From: Monomorium pharaonis | Lineage: Eukaryota > Arthropoda > Insecta > Hymenoptera > Formicidae | DNA length: 64,000 bases | Assembly: GCF_013373865.1 (NCBI RefSeq) | Contig: NC_050476.1 | Coordinates: 19,605,686-19,669,685 of the forward strand | Reading direction: 5' to 3' | Shown here: one piece after another, positions 11,464 through 23,897 of the stretch | How positions within the stretch are numbered: position 1 is the first letter of the stretch | Layout of the letters: every line of letters starts with the position of its first letter | Made by a program: the position numbers and the translations under genes | The notes under the pieces: generated by a model | Seen by the model: only the letters and a program-made list of their open reading frames with translations | What the model was told of the DNA's origin: nothing | The model's database searches: none

Positions 11464-11658
11464 CGCAGAAAAAAAAAGTAATATAGCCAATAACGTGTGT
11501 AATTGCGGGCTGCCAACTACATAAAGTACTCAATACAATAATATTTGCTGTTAATGCAAGTACAATGTTGATACTGCAATAGCATGTATTATTGTATATC
11601 GGTAGTTGGCAGCCCGCAACTACGTATCTTATTGAACATATTACTTTTTTTTTCAGTG
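11464..11658. mobile_element. MITE, subfamily E, copy 1 (TTGCGGGCTGCCAACT motif)
   Basis: The foldback has outer inverted ends (A-rich GCAGAAAAAAAAAGTAATAT against ATATTACTTTTTTTTTCAGTG). Its inner inverted motif is TTGCGGGCTGCCAACTA / AGTTGGCAGCCCGCAACTA. Its interior (TTGCTGTTAATGCAAGTACA) is found in reverse complement in the element at 41062..41294, so the two are copies of one family in opposite orientation. Confidence 0.8.
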
Positions 11659-11703
11659 CACAGAATAAAATTGTGCGGAGAAACAATATGAAGAAAACAA
11701 CTG

Positions 11704-11810
11704 CACTGAGAGAAAAAAAGATAGCGAAACCCTTTCTCTAAAATTGCCTACTGACTTAATTTCCCCATTGTTAAAGTTTAAACTTTTAGAGAAAGAAACA
11801 AAAAAAAAAT
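11704..11810. mobile_element. Possible MITE remnant (CACTGAGAG end)
   Basis: It begins with CACTGAGAGAAAAAAA, the same terminus as subfamily A. It contains a short inverted pair (CTTTCTCTAAAA / TTTTAGAGAAAG), but no matching right end was found. It is probably a truncated element or a solo end. Confidence 0.4.
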
Positions 11811-14800
11811 TATTCATACAGTACTTAAAAATAAATTGTACTAATTTTAAATAATAAACTTATATATTATTTTTTTCTATCTGATTTTCTCTTCTACCCT
11901 CATTGACTTATTTAAAGTGTACTAAACTATCCAATCTTTTCGTGTATCTAATTTTTCTTTAATTACACTCCAGAAATTGATACGATACACATTATACTCA
12001 CAATAATATAGTGTTATTAGCTAAATTTGCTTATGTGTATTCGCCCGGCTCTGTTCCGCGCCGAGGGCAAGAACGAGGGATTGGTCGTTGGAACGAAACC
12101 GGGAGATGCGCAGGCGCCACCGAGGGTGGGTCCACTATGGATTTTCGAGGGTAGATACACCGCCGGTCGAGTTCCGGGGTGGCAGACAGCATGGGGTAGC
12201 AATGGAAGCTCCCACCGCGGGAGGGATGGTCACCCCCGATAGCCGCCGCGAGGGTGATATATATCCCTCAAAGAGAGCGCGTGAGAGGGGTGGAGGGAAA
12301 AGCTACCTGGGAGTGCTCGGCTTCGACCTTGGACCGATCCCTTCTCACGCGAGAGAGGCGCTGGCAGCTAAAATGGAGCACGCTGTCTGTCGTTGCCGAA
12401 AGATGGATTATAAATGAAATAGCGCATTCACTGGCGTATAGTTAGCCTGTATACGCTGTTCCGGTGCATCGAGTACTTAATTTGGATCAGAGAAAGGGAG
12501 ACACTCTGTCATTAAGATAATCACATGTACAGTTTATCAGTGAATGATAGACGAGATCTTGAACGGTGTATAAGAATCGTATTAAACAAGTTTTCAAATG
12601 TAACACTAATAGATTCTGACTTTCATATACTGTCTTATAAGTTATAGTGTAATAAATTATTGGAATTATTATATTTTCTGTTTCGTGTAAAATTAAAAGT
12701 ATTTTAGGGCTGATATAAATTGTGATTAAATACTTATCGACATTATAATCTTAAATTAGCATGCGGACGAAAAAGGAGCGGGGAGCACATTTTACGAGTG
12801 TATTTATTGATTGATCTAAAATAAATTATGCATGCCGAAATGTCTCCATCGCATTAATTACATTTTACGCGTGACCGGCTTTCCGTATTCCGTGAGAGAC
12901 CGGAGAACCGATTTTATCGAATCACAGATCCTACGGGACGATATTCGGTCACGTGGCCGAAAAATTATGACTTGCTTTACTGCGGATAATGGCTCAGGTG
13001 CTTTCCAGAGACCCGTTCGCAATAATTACATTCTAATGGAAAAGTGAAAATTTCCACCGGAAGTGACACGCGCAGCCGGCTGTCCCACCGTCTCAAAAAA
13101 ATATCCCGATTGCAATTCACGTAATGATAAATAAGAGTATTCAGAAAATACTTTTCAGCTTCAAAATGCATTTACCCTTCACATTAATCATGTATATGTA
13201 TTTTTTTTAATATAAAAAAGTCAAATAAAACAAAATTATTACAACATTGATATTAAATGATTTTTTGACTAATAAGATTTCTCTCTCTCTCATTAATTTT
13301 TTAAAGATATGTTTATTCTTCTCTTCTTATTGAATTTTTATGAAGAAATATTTAAGATATTAAATTATCTTGTTGCTCAATTTATAATAATAAATCGCAA
13401 GTTTGTACCTTACCTGTTCCTCTGTCGTAAAGCGAACTGTCGTAAAAGCGAACGACACGGACGAATATCGTAACACAATTGTCGTCTATTACGAAAGCTA
13501 TTTAACTGTCCGTAACTGACAGATCTCAACGCGAGACAGGGCATTGAATCTAATAAGCGACTATCTCCAGCGCGATCTGGAGCTGGTAACAATACGCTGG
13601 ATTCACGGCTGCATCCGTTTATCCGGTTCAAAAAGATTCTCCCAGCGTTCATTATGTCACGTCGAGCCCGTTTAGAAAAACACTGCATATTACGGTAAAA
13701 ACGCTTAACCCTGTTGGAAGGCAAAAATTACGAGCAGTCGCTATAAATTCTCGCTGCCATGTAAGTATCCTTCATCACGCCACAGAAGGCGAGGGAATGT
13801 CGAAAAAAACATTCTCGTTATCATATCGCGTTATGCTATCTGTGAGTAAAGTTGACATTAATCCTATATCGAAAATCAATTACATGCACGTGCATAAAAC
13901 TTATCGTTTAAACATAGACTTTTTTTTCATAATTTCGCGATTCTCTCATAAATATAAAAAATATATTTTTATGAGAGACAATGTTGCAAAAAAAAAATAA
14001 TAATAAACGTAAGTATTAAAAATAATAAATATACACTTTTATATTTTGTTTAACAATATGTATAACGAGAAAAGCTGCTCGTGTTATAGTTAATTTATAA
14101 GATTAATTCGTGAAATTTAAAATATGTAGAAATCGACTCTCTCTCTCTCTCTCTCTCTATCTCTCTGAAAATTCGAGTTATTGTTTTTCCTAGAACTGTA
14201 TTATTTTATACAAATAAGGTGAGTATACTTAATAAAAAGATACATGTAACTAACTTTGTAAGGATGGGCTTGCTAATGAGTAACGAGCACTCTTAATAAA
14301 TTGCGAAAATTGCTATTTACCTAGCTCTACAAAATCATTTCTCGCGGGTCAACCATGCGTGGAGCGTGAAAACGCATTCCACGTATCGTTAGCAGCGCAG
14401 ATCCCGTTTCCAGTCCACATAACGCAAAATATTCCATAGAGCTATACCCTCAAGTATATATTTCACTGTGAAAAATTCGCAAATTATCATCACAAATGTT
14501 CATTTGCCAGCATTCTAATAGCGGCAGAAACGCGATGAAAAATTGCTCGTTTTTGCCGTGGCAGATAAATGTCAGAGCATTTCAACGTGATGTAAATTTG
14601 AAAAATTGACCGATCTTATCAACTGATAGATCATGAACCATTTATAAAATAACCGTCAGTGATTTTTCAATAAGAAATCCTGTCTGTCAACGCGCGCATA
14701 TATTTATTATACGTTTTTGTATGTATATATTTCAATAAATTTAAATTATACGAATTACCCACAATTAATGTGCCTCTCGAGAAGACATCGGAGTTAATAA

Positions 14801-14839
14801 TAATATTCTATCTTATCACACATGTCGCATGATCATCCA
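11811..14839. other. Non-coding, inferred intron / upstream region
   Basis: Contains a strongly CpG-dense, G-rich island at about 12030-12400 within AT-rich DNA, a weaker one at about 12830-13080, and (CT)n at 14137-14167. Three overlapping plus-strand frames in the 12 kb island are compositional: each uses a different frame of the same GC-rich stretch and none has a domain. Confidence 0.45.
14137..14167. repeat. (CT)n microsatellite
   Basis: CT dinucleotides run for about 30 bp with a single AT interruption. Confidence 0.9.
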
Positions 14840-15073
14840 TCTTACGTGCAGCGCTTGGCTCAGTCGGAGCAGGTTGCGCACAACGCGATCACCGGCCTCG
14901 CACATCCCGTCCGCGCGCGGCCGGCGCAATTAATTTCGCACAACACCGCGGCGATTATAATAATTAACTTTTAGGAAGCGATGAGGAGTTCCGCGACGCT
15001 CTGGTTCGGGACGACTCTTCCGGCGGCGCTTACCACGTGTAATGGCATGCAAGCAGCAGCATGCGTCTTATAC

Positions 15074-15089
15074 ACGCGCGCGCGCGCGC
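15074..15089. repeat. (CG)n run
   Basis: An uninterrupted alternating CG tract within a CpG island. Alternating purine-pyrimidine DNA of this kind can adopt Z-form. Confidence 0.85.
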
Positions 15090-17118
15090 TAACGTGTGGC
15101 TCTAATGCGGCGCGCGTGTAACGAGAAAACGAGATGCTTTACGCTCCCGTTAATATCACGCGCGCCCGGGAAATATCACGTATAATATGCCGATTATGCC
15201 ACGGATCGTACGCCATTACGCGAGGCGCGGGCCGTTGTACGCACTGCGGAAGATCTGCTGCCGATTAAACCCTAACCGGATATGAAACTTTACGTTCTCG
15301 AAATGCAAACGCAAACGCAATCTTGGTAGTCCACTCACTATTTTTGTACACATTTTTATGTCTAAAATACTTGACTCGACATTTTTTTAAAGCCACTTCT
15401 TGATATTTATTTAAAGACCAATAAAAAGGTATTTAAGTACAATATTTTTATTACGCAACGCACTTATTAATGTAGGGCTAGTCTAATTAAAATAGCAACA
15501 TAGAATCGCGATTATAATTTTTATCAAAATCCTGAGAAAAATTTTCACCGGAGAATTCTCATTATTATCTTCTTTTGAAAAGGCTTCTCCGGCTTAATAA
15601 GAATAAGAAAATAAATTTAATAAAATTATCTGGTATGTAAATTCAATGCCTTTGTTAATTTAAATATGCCATCGCTTTTCCTCAAGCTCGAGAAGATTAC
15701 CGGCAGAAATATTAAAATATACGCTATGCCAACCGTGCACCCTATATATTGAATTTTAGATTTATATCGATGGAGACCGCCGTTTCGGCGAAAACTCCAT
15801 TGCGGAGAAAAAGACGCGCTGCGTCGCGACGCCCGAGCCTACCCTCGTCTAATGCGGCAGCCTTATGCGGCATCGTGGTTGCGCGTCTGCGATGCGCGTG
15901 CGATCTCTCGCACGACGCTATGTAGAGCGCGTAACTAGCGTGACAAACGGAATTATTACGCCAACACAAGCGTGTTATCGGAATGATGCGATTCCGCGGT
16001 GCCGGAACTAATTGAGTATAGAAGCCGCGACATTCTATCGTGGGGCATCGTACTTTCGGACGATCCGCGCGTGGATTTAGAGCGAAGCGACACCGCGGAT
16101 CGATCAAGGTTCATCGCGAGTTTTATGGCGATAGATAATATCAATAGTTGAGAGGTCTGAGAGACGCAATTGGAAAAATTGATCTAAAAACCAACGTAGA
16201 TCATATGATAATTATGATAATTTTATGAAAATAGTAATCTAGATGCTCTGCCTAATACATAACAAATTCGTAGTTAATTTGCGACTGATTTTTCTCTGAA
16301 AGAGCACAATTGAAACAATTCTGGAATGATACAAACATTTTAAAATAATCGGTCTAAATATGCGATTTGTGTGTATATATATATAGATAAAACAATATTT
16401 TACAACAGTTAATATTATGAAGGAATAAACAATTTAAAAACGTAACTGGGTCTTTAACACTAAAAGAACTGATTAATAAATCATTGAAAACCTCAAATAA
16501 TATTTGTGCATAACAATTGTCGTATAATCATTTCAAATATATTTTCAAGTACGAATAAAATAAGAATTAAAGCAACATATAACTTTTAACAGCACGCGCG
16601 AAAATCATTTTTATTCATTTCCAAAACAAACATCTTCGCTGATATGCAATGAAAGATTTATATGCAATAATCACATTTGCAAACATGCACATACATATAT
16701 CGTTCATTGTTGCGACAATAACCCTACTAAAAAATTGTCATTTCTTAATAGTTTAAAAAAAGAGAATTTTTATGAAAACTTAATATATACCAAATAAAAA
16801 ACTAATAACACTTTTATCCTTCTGCAATCAGTCAAATTGTTACATAAAAGTCGCATTCAAAAATAACATTCAAATTTTAAAGATACAAAAATATTTAAAT
16901 TAGAAAGTTCCATTTTTTTTAGTATGTTATTGGAACAAGCAAGCGATATATTGTAACAGCGTTTTTCCCTGGGGGAAGGGGAGAAGGGGAGGAGGGACAC
17001 ACTATGACTTCGCAACATTTCAAACGCCACAAATTGAAACGAACGTTTTTGCGCATCGCGAATTTCTCGTAATTGTCGAACTCGATGGATATTGCCGTGC
17101 ACAACAATATTTCGGGCA

Positions 17119-17148
17119 TGCGTGCGTGCGTGCGTGCGTGCGTGCGTG
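17119..17148. repeat. (TGCG)n microsatellite
   Basis: About seven tandem TGCG/GTGC tetranucleotides followed by TGTGCGCGCG. Each unit contains GCGTG, the core half of the AHR-ARNT (spineless-tango) binding site. This is probably a coincidence of the repeat. Confidence 0.9.
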
Positions 17149-20100
17149 TGCGCGCGGGGAGCACAAAATACAGCCTGGCGCGCATACGAGAGTTTCGTGC
17201 CGACCGCCGGCTGCAATTGCATTCCCGACGCGCTGGACAGCGTATTGTTTGACGTCGCGGCTGAAAACCACTAATTCGGGTGTTTCGGGCATTCGGCCGG
17301 CATTCGGCGCGGCATATGGCCGATTGTTTGGCACAGGATGTCGAAAGTTGTTCCGCTGCCAAAGTCACTTTCTTTCCTTCTGGCCGATACTTACGAAACT
17401 CTACGTCCGACTCGAAGTCCAATGCGTTTCCGTTGCGCTTTTTTCCTTTTTCTTTTTTTTTTTAAATTTATTTTTTATATTTTTTCCCGGCGCGACAGCG
17501 ACCGGTAGAATAGACAGGTCATTGCGACAGCTGTACTCTTTGATGTGTCACTTTACGCACACGAAAATGTACGTAAAATGAATAATTACACCGCAAAATC
17601 GTATAAAAATTTTAGTTGTAAATAAAACGATAAACGGATTTAAAAAATCACACATTAATAAAAAACTTAAAAATAAAATCATCATCACCACCGATTGAGT
17701 AATTAATAAAACATTACGTAAATTAAACGTTATCGCATCTTTTAGGTATGCGCGTGCCTGTGAAATAAAAAAAAAATGGGTAGCAAAGCGATGGATGTGG
17801 AGGGAACAAAAAAGACGATTTCCGGTGTCTTTCCTCCGCAATTCTCCGTGATCAATCACATTCGAGTTACGATGCTTTGGTAGGAGGGGGGGGGGGGGGA
17901 GGAGGGCGTAGTAGACGAGCGATAGGTGAGAGGAAAAAAAATGGGGAAAGGCTACTGGATGTACTCTCTTGACAGGGTAACGGTAGGATAAATTAAAGTC
18001 AGATTAGGGCAGCAGCTTCAGAACACGGCCGTGCGCCTACCTGGAGCACACTTAAAAAGTCATTAGCGGATATTGGGCTGTGCCCATCTCTCCCACACTC
18101 GGTGTTCTCGGAGACAACGAGGCTCGTAATTCCCCCGCGCTTCCTCCTTAAAAATTGAAGATATTATGAGAAAACGACGTAATCCGATATTTGTCGACTA
18201 TCATTACCTGAACGTACCTCTTTCCGTCAATTTCTTTCTCTACTTAACGTAAAATTTCAACGTTTTAATAGCGTAACATTAATTTCCAGATAAAAGTAAT
18301 ATAATTTAAATATTTTAAATTATTTCAACAATTTCTCGCCAATCTCCTTTGGATAAAGCGATCGCACGCGTTGCTACTACGTCGCATAAAACATCAAATT
18401 GCAAGAGCTGTACATAGATTTATGCTTAAGCGATTAACACACAAAAAGTCCGTTCCAAGTTTGAACTGCTGCCTTGCTTTCTCACGGCACGCCGGGGAGA
18501 AGAGGTTGAAGATCGCTGAGGCGAGGTCTCACCCTGCATTTGGATGCAGCCCACGGGTCGTTCGTTAGATACCGCTGATTTAAATTCCGCGATGGCAGCT
18601 ATCGAAAAGACGAGAGTGATCCCGAGAAGGGCTCGGTAACTACTGAAGAGCACCCGAATACCTGAATACATTACTCGATGGATGGAATGCTAATTGCGTG
18701 GCATTTATTACGCTTATACACGTTGATCACCGTCCCGGTTTTCGCGTGAAGCTCTTACGAATCGAATTTTTCTCAGATATGCTCGTTTACACTTATACAA
18801 TTGATAAATCATATATAATTAATAAGTACAACAAGAAAAAGATCTCGTCTTTGACATAAGTATAGAGTGTGATGGATCTAGAGCAAGGACTCTACATAAA
18901 AAAATATTATCGAGAATATAATATTTTCGAAAGATATTATAAATATAAAGAAATTGGTTTTCAAAAAATTGGAGACAAAATAATTTGCATTATTTTTCAA
19001 AGTTAGCGATCTAAAATCTTTGCCGATCTTTTAAGCTATGCCTTTTTGAAGACGCAAGCAATTATAAATGCACAAGTCGCTTTAAAGTTTCATCTACGTA
19101 TCAATCGTAGCTTATACGATCGCTTATCGGTAGATCGACCGTCGGGGGGCGCGAGGGTATGCAGTACGATTCGCGCAACAGTTGGTGGCGAGTTGATCAT
19201 TGCAGAAATCGAAGATATCACGGCGTGGAGATCGGCGCTCAATTCCGTACAATTAACGAAGATCCGTGAGGGCCTCTCTGCCCGAACGTCCCACGCCTTC
19301 TCTCGGGCTTTTGTTTACGATGCTACACCGGCGGCGACGTTATTCCCTCCTCCGATTCCTATCGGCCATTTCTCGCCACGACACGACGACTTTGCCACGG
19401 ATTTCCACCGATGCGATTCCTCCGCGCGAGTGCGCGAGAGCGTGCTACGTGGACGTTGTAAATGTTTGATGTAAAAGGCGTTGGACTGGCATATTAATTG
19501 CTATCGCGACACTCGCGTTGCTACGCAAAAAACTGTAAAGGATATACAATAATATCCAGTAACCGCTTTGGAATTATTCCACTGCAGAAACTCTCTCACA
19601 GAGTGAAAATGCACGATATTTACGCGGATGCTCATTTATATCTTATTTCTAAATCGTAAAGCGCCCGTAATCGACTGTAATTCCTAGTGTATCATTTCGA
19701 AAGAACGGATTCCAGGTAAAATAATTGGCATCGCGCGTTCACAGCCAAAGCGAATAAAATAGTTCACATGAAAAATTAAGATATTTAAAATTAAAATAAA
19801 GTGCTAAACTGTAAAGATAGTTAGATATAATTACACGTTCTAATTACTTTGATATCAGAGGCATCTGTTACTTAGAAATCATTAATTCAATGTGTGTTCG
19901 TCGAACTTTCTTTTCCGGCAAATTGGTAGAAAGCTTCTCCTCTGATTCGTTTAACATTACTATATTCACATCTAATTTGAAAAAAATATGAAACATCACG
20001 CAAAACAAAATACCTTAATCAAGTATTCAATTTTCTCTACATATATATTTATACATTAAATGCATTTCTTGAAATCGACTTGTTTGTTATACTTTTACAT

Positions 20101-21031
20101 CTAAAATATTGCAGGAAATATTCATACTTGAAAAAAATCAAAGTTGTAGAAAAATACAGAGAGCAAACATACGCATTTGCGAATAAGTTTAAATGCGTAA
20201 GCTCGTGCGTAAGTATGATACGCGTTAATCCGTAAAGTGGCACGTAAATCGGCACGCGATACTAACACACTATTACGTGAGAATATATTCGTAAAAGTCG
20301 GCGTCCAAAGAGAGAAATAGACCTAACGGCGAAAATTAATCTCTCGAAATCGATAAATCCGTCGCGGGGATCTTTAATCAGACATACCGCGCGCGCGAAT
20401 CGACATCGTTATTTCTTAGGAAATGGACGGCCTCTGTGTTCGCAAATGGTTTGCGAAGTTAATGAATTTGCCTTTTTTTCTGAGTTTCCTATCGCCAGTA
20501 AAAATTCCTGCTCACAGTCTAATCACCTCAATGTGGCTGTGACCGTCAAAAACGACTAAATTAAGTTGCGAGTCGATAAATCGCGTTGGATCGCTCGAAA
20601 TTCGACGAACGCGAAATTCGTGTTCAAATAGCTAATTATAGCGACTTTGGACTGATTGGAGTTCCTGTTACTTCTAACACAATTAAAGAAACATTTTTTT
20701 ATCAATATAAATCCTCCCTGCTAATTAATTTTAAGGCGTGCGAAACAAAAATCGATACAAATTGTTCTCTATTTTTATTTATAAATATAAAAAAATAATT
20801 TCTTTTCTTTCATATAGAAAAGAAAAGTTTTCCTAATAGAAGTCATATTTTAATTACTCGATATGATGAAGAACTGAAAAAAAACACAAGTTAAACTTTT
20901 TTTCACTCGAACATCTTAAACAAAAAATAAGCATCTCGTTGCACTACCACATTATACAATAGGCGCATGTTACAGCGTTACACTGACAAATTCTTTCCAG
21001 CCAATTTTTCTTTTTTCTTCTCTACATTCCC

Positions 21032-21077
21032 CTCGCTCTCTTTCTCTCTCTCTCTCTCCTTCTCTCTCCTTCTCTCG
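21032..21077. repeat. (TC)n microsatellite
   Basis: An imperfect CT/TC run of about 45 bp that is part of a longer pyrimidine tract starting near 21000. Confidence 0.85.
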
Positions 21078-21198
21078 CGCAATCGCACGACGGTATACCA
21101 AATTTCGAATTTCGTTCGGGACAATTTATGGCGACGCGTTCGCGAGCGGGATTAGCGTCGATCCCTAGTAGCTGTCCATGGGTTCGAGTTGAAAAGAT

Positions 21199-21230
<32 letters not shown>
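21199..21230. repeat. (GA)n microsatellite
   Basis: A GA dinucleotide run with one AAA interruption, about 130 bp from the complementary (TC)n run. The two could pair in single-stranded DNA or RNA. Confidence 0.9.
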
Positions 21231-21231
<1 letters not shown>

Positions 21232-21709
21232 CGAAGAGACGGTTCTGCACCCGTCCGGTTTTTCGGCAGTCGAAAGATTTGTGGAGCCCGCGTTCGAGAC
21301 GATTTAGATGTTCATTTAATTTAGTCCTCGTCCCGCGCGGTCGGCCACCGTGGCCCAGGCGGGACGCGCGCGCTGCGCCATTAAGGGCACCGTGGAAAAA
21401 AAAAGGAACGGCGAGACGTAATTTATATACACGTGTTCATGTTTCATTAAAATAATGTATCGGCCGGTCGCGGCCGCGGCATTAATTCGTGCCCCGGCGC
21501 GCTCGGTAATTATTAAATCACTTATATATTGGAACCACGGTGCCGGGGAATTTTTCGCGTGTCTAGCTCGCTCCCATTAACATTAATTTATTATTAAGTG
21601 ATGCTTAACTGATTCACAGTTCTCCATGTGTATGTATATTATGAGTTCAGTCTTCAACAAAGCTCCAATAAAGAGATTGTTCCCCGAGCGTTTAATATCC
21701 ATAGCTTTA

Positions 21710-22155
21710 CACTGATAGAAAAATATGTTGTAATTATATTTGCATAGTAAAATAATTATGGTTAAGAATATCATTTTTATAGTAATTATTACTATAATAT
21801 TGGTAATAACTATTATTGGTAATAATATATTTATGGTAAATGCTTATAATGATCATTTTATGGTACAACTAACTGTGTAAAAATCTCCATTTTGGTTATA
21901 GCAACCATATTATAAGTTGCATAAACTAATATTATGGTTATGAGAACTATAACTTATAATATGATTGCTACAACCAAAATGGAGATTTTTACATAGTTAG
22001 TTGTACCATAAAATGATCATTATAAGCATTTATCATAAATATATAGTTATTATTACCAATATTATAGTAATAATTACTATAAAAATGATATTCCTAACTA
22101 TAATTATTTTACTATACAATTATAGTTACAAATGCAACATATTTTTCTATCAGTG
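21710..22155. mobile_element. MITE / foldback element, subfamily B, copy 1 (CACTGATAG termini, TA duplication)
   Basis: The 446-bp element is a near-perfect palindrome along its whole length, with two arms of about 220 bp meeting near 21932. Its termini are CACTGATAGAAAAATATGTT and the complement, and it is flanked by TA on both sides (21708..21709, 22156..22157). Internal motifs (GCATAGTAAAATAATTAT, ATCATTTTTATAG) are shared with subfamily A, so A and B are related. It has no coding capacity. A transcript crossing it would fold into a long double strand. Confidence 0.9.
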
Positions 22156-22157
22156 TA

Positions 22158-23414
22158 TTAGATAAAAATCAGTAACTGTTTTAATATAATTATTTAAAGA
22201 AATTAAAGTTGATATAAGGTGAGAAAATTTATTTTAGAAACAAAGGTTTAATAACCTATAGGTCATTCATCAATGTTCCATACGTTGATATCGAAAGCCT
22301 GTCTATATAGTTTACTGTAAGTAACGGTAAGACGAGATATGTGCGTGATAAGTGAAGTCGAAAGGTTAAGGGGTGGCCGAGTTGTTAAAATTGTACGCTA
22401 CTGCATTAAATTGTTTCACGCATTTGTTACGCAGCGCTCGCCGCGGGGAATTCATTTCCGTAGGCACCCGCAAAAAAAAAAGAAATACCGAGATACAAAC
22501 ATCGGGGTTAAGTCGACTTCGTCCTCCTTTATAATCATGCGGAATAATTACTTCGGATGATATATAATTCGCGGTATACACGTGATTTATTACGCATCGC
22601 AGCTCTCTAATCACCGTGCAGTACTTAGCACTGGACCAACGGTCGTCCTCTAAATAAAACGCACACGATAAAGACGTTAGCTCTAGCATTATCAAGGCAT
22701 TTCTTATAACTGTAAATGCAGTTTCGATATAGTAATATACAGCATTTCGATGTATCTGCAGTTCAAACGTACATTTGCTCCACGCAAAAATTTTCGCCAT
22801 TTTTTTTGCATTTCGTCAAATAACTTTTTCACGAAATATTTTGATATCATAAGGTGGCACCTTTTCCAAGTAAAAATCAAATTAATGGCACTTTGAACGC
22901 TTGAAAATACTAATTGTAATAATGCTCAATTGGCATACACATATCATTATTGATTATAAGCATCAATGGTTTGAAAATTGATATATATCTATGGCTATTG
23001 AGTGTCCACCGCGGTGAAAAATGAATCGAGCGTATCATATACATTTCGATAGGTATGAAAAGCGGTCGCGAGAACGTGATTTAGAAAGCGGCGTCGTTAA
23101 TCAAGCGATCCCTAGAAGTCAACAGGTGCAAGTAGAGCACGGGTGCGGCATTTGTATGACAATCGGCACTTGCATCGTACTTTACATCCGCGAATTGCAG
23201 AATACCTTGTTTCGAATAAAACCTACGTATGTGAAATACGAATGCAAAAATATGTGTATTACTTCGAATTACAGGAATAATCAGAAACCAAGTTGCATTT
23301 GCCTTCATTTGTAAAAGTCAATTAAGTATTTCTAATTTTAAGATTATGTAAATCTCGTTATAATCTTTCGTTTAACTTTAGATCTGCGATTAACAAAAAA
23401 ATTATTAATTAAAT
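22158..23414. other. Non-coding, inferred intron / upstream region
   Basis: AT-rich with modest CpG. The minus-strand open frame at 22366-22800 is the longest one here, but it has no recognisable domain or repeated motif and is treated as chance. Confidence 0.45.
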
Positions 23415-23897
23415 TAACTGCATATCTCATCTAAATCGCGCACAACGCACTTTTTACGCGTCTGTACGCACAGACGTGTAAAAAGTGATTACATAAGTTT
23501 ACACACTTAAAGTGTGTAAAACTACACACTTGGATTTACAGTGTTATTAGCAAATAAATAATAAACTTTAATTATTAAATCAATTTTAAATCAATTTGAT
23601 GCAAAAATTTAATTATAAATATATCTAGAAACTGAATCCTCATTTATCAAAATCGGTTAAATAATAAAAAATTTCTAATTAAATTTTGTTACAAAAAATG
23701 TCCCGATTACAACATTTTTTGCCGAATGTTTTGTGTTATCACTAAACAAATAATTTAGCAAATATAAATTACACTTATATGCAATAATATTCTTTTAATT
23801 ACACATTTTTTACTTATGCTGAACTATAAAATACACAAACAAAAATGTATTCGTATGCATTGTGTGCGATTTAGATATTGATGAGATATGCAGTTAT
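23415..23897. mobile_element. Putative MITE, subfamily K (AACTGCATATCTCATC ends)
   Basis: The left end AACTGCATATCTCATCTAAATC and the complement of the right end (GATTTAGATATTGATGAGATATGCAGTT) are inverted repeats interrupted by a 5-bp insertion. They are followed inward by CGCRCACAAYGC on both sides. The interior is AT-rich, non-coding and carries a strong 40-bp hairpin at 23448..23487. The target duplication is not clear. Confidence 0.65.
23448..23487. repeat. 40-bp hairpin inside element K
   Basis: CACTTTTTACGCGTCTGT and ACAGACGTGTAAAAAGTG form an 18-bp stem with one wobble position and a 4-nt loop. A second short palindrome (ACACACTTAAAGTGTGT) follows at about 23501-23517. Confidence 0.8.

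Larger units (their letters stand above)
14840..17450. other. Non-coding; CpG-dense islands with homeodomain-like cores
   Basis: The island at 14850-15260 mixes CpG-rich blocks with TTAATT/TAATTAAC cores and a (CG)n run. A second CpG-rich island is at 15770-16110, and a third at 17080-17400 carries a GTGC repeat. This pattern fits regulatory DNA of a developmental gene, by inference only. The frames reading HARTHART-type repeats come from the GTGC microsatellite. Confidence 0.4.
17451..21707. other. Non-coding, inferred intron / upstream region
   Basis: AT-rich DNA with a poly(G) run at 17884-17899 and CpG-rich stretches near 18460-18560, 19120-19450 and 21080-21580. The last includes GC-rich blocks interleaved with ATTAAT cores. 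A donor-like GTACGT at 18214-18219 on the minus strand was examined as a candidate ss upstream exon and not accepted. Confidence 0.45.

Noticed and set aside
17119..17148. GCGTG cores as spineless-tango binding sites (autoregulation)
   Set aside because: Five-base cores are expected often in CpG-rich DNA, and here they are the repeat unit itself. Counts cannot be tested without a background computation.
16857..17581. Overlapping frames with HARTHART / RACVRACV repeats
   Set aside because: All derive from the TGCG microsatellite at 17119-17148.
18214..18245. Minus-strand sequence ending GACGGAAAGAG followed by GTACGT, considered as the N-terminal ss exon, which should end in Asn-Gly-Lys and two bases of a Ser codon
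   Set aside because: The frame reads Asp-Gly-Lys, has a stop eight codons upstream, and lacks both an ATG and the Arg-rich run expected before it.
22366..22800. 144-codon minus-strand frame with varied composition
   Set aside because: No domain, signal peptide or splice context was recognised. It could be chance in a moderately GC stretch, and there is no evidence for a gene.
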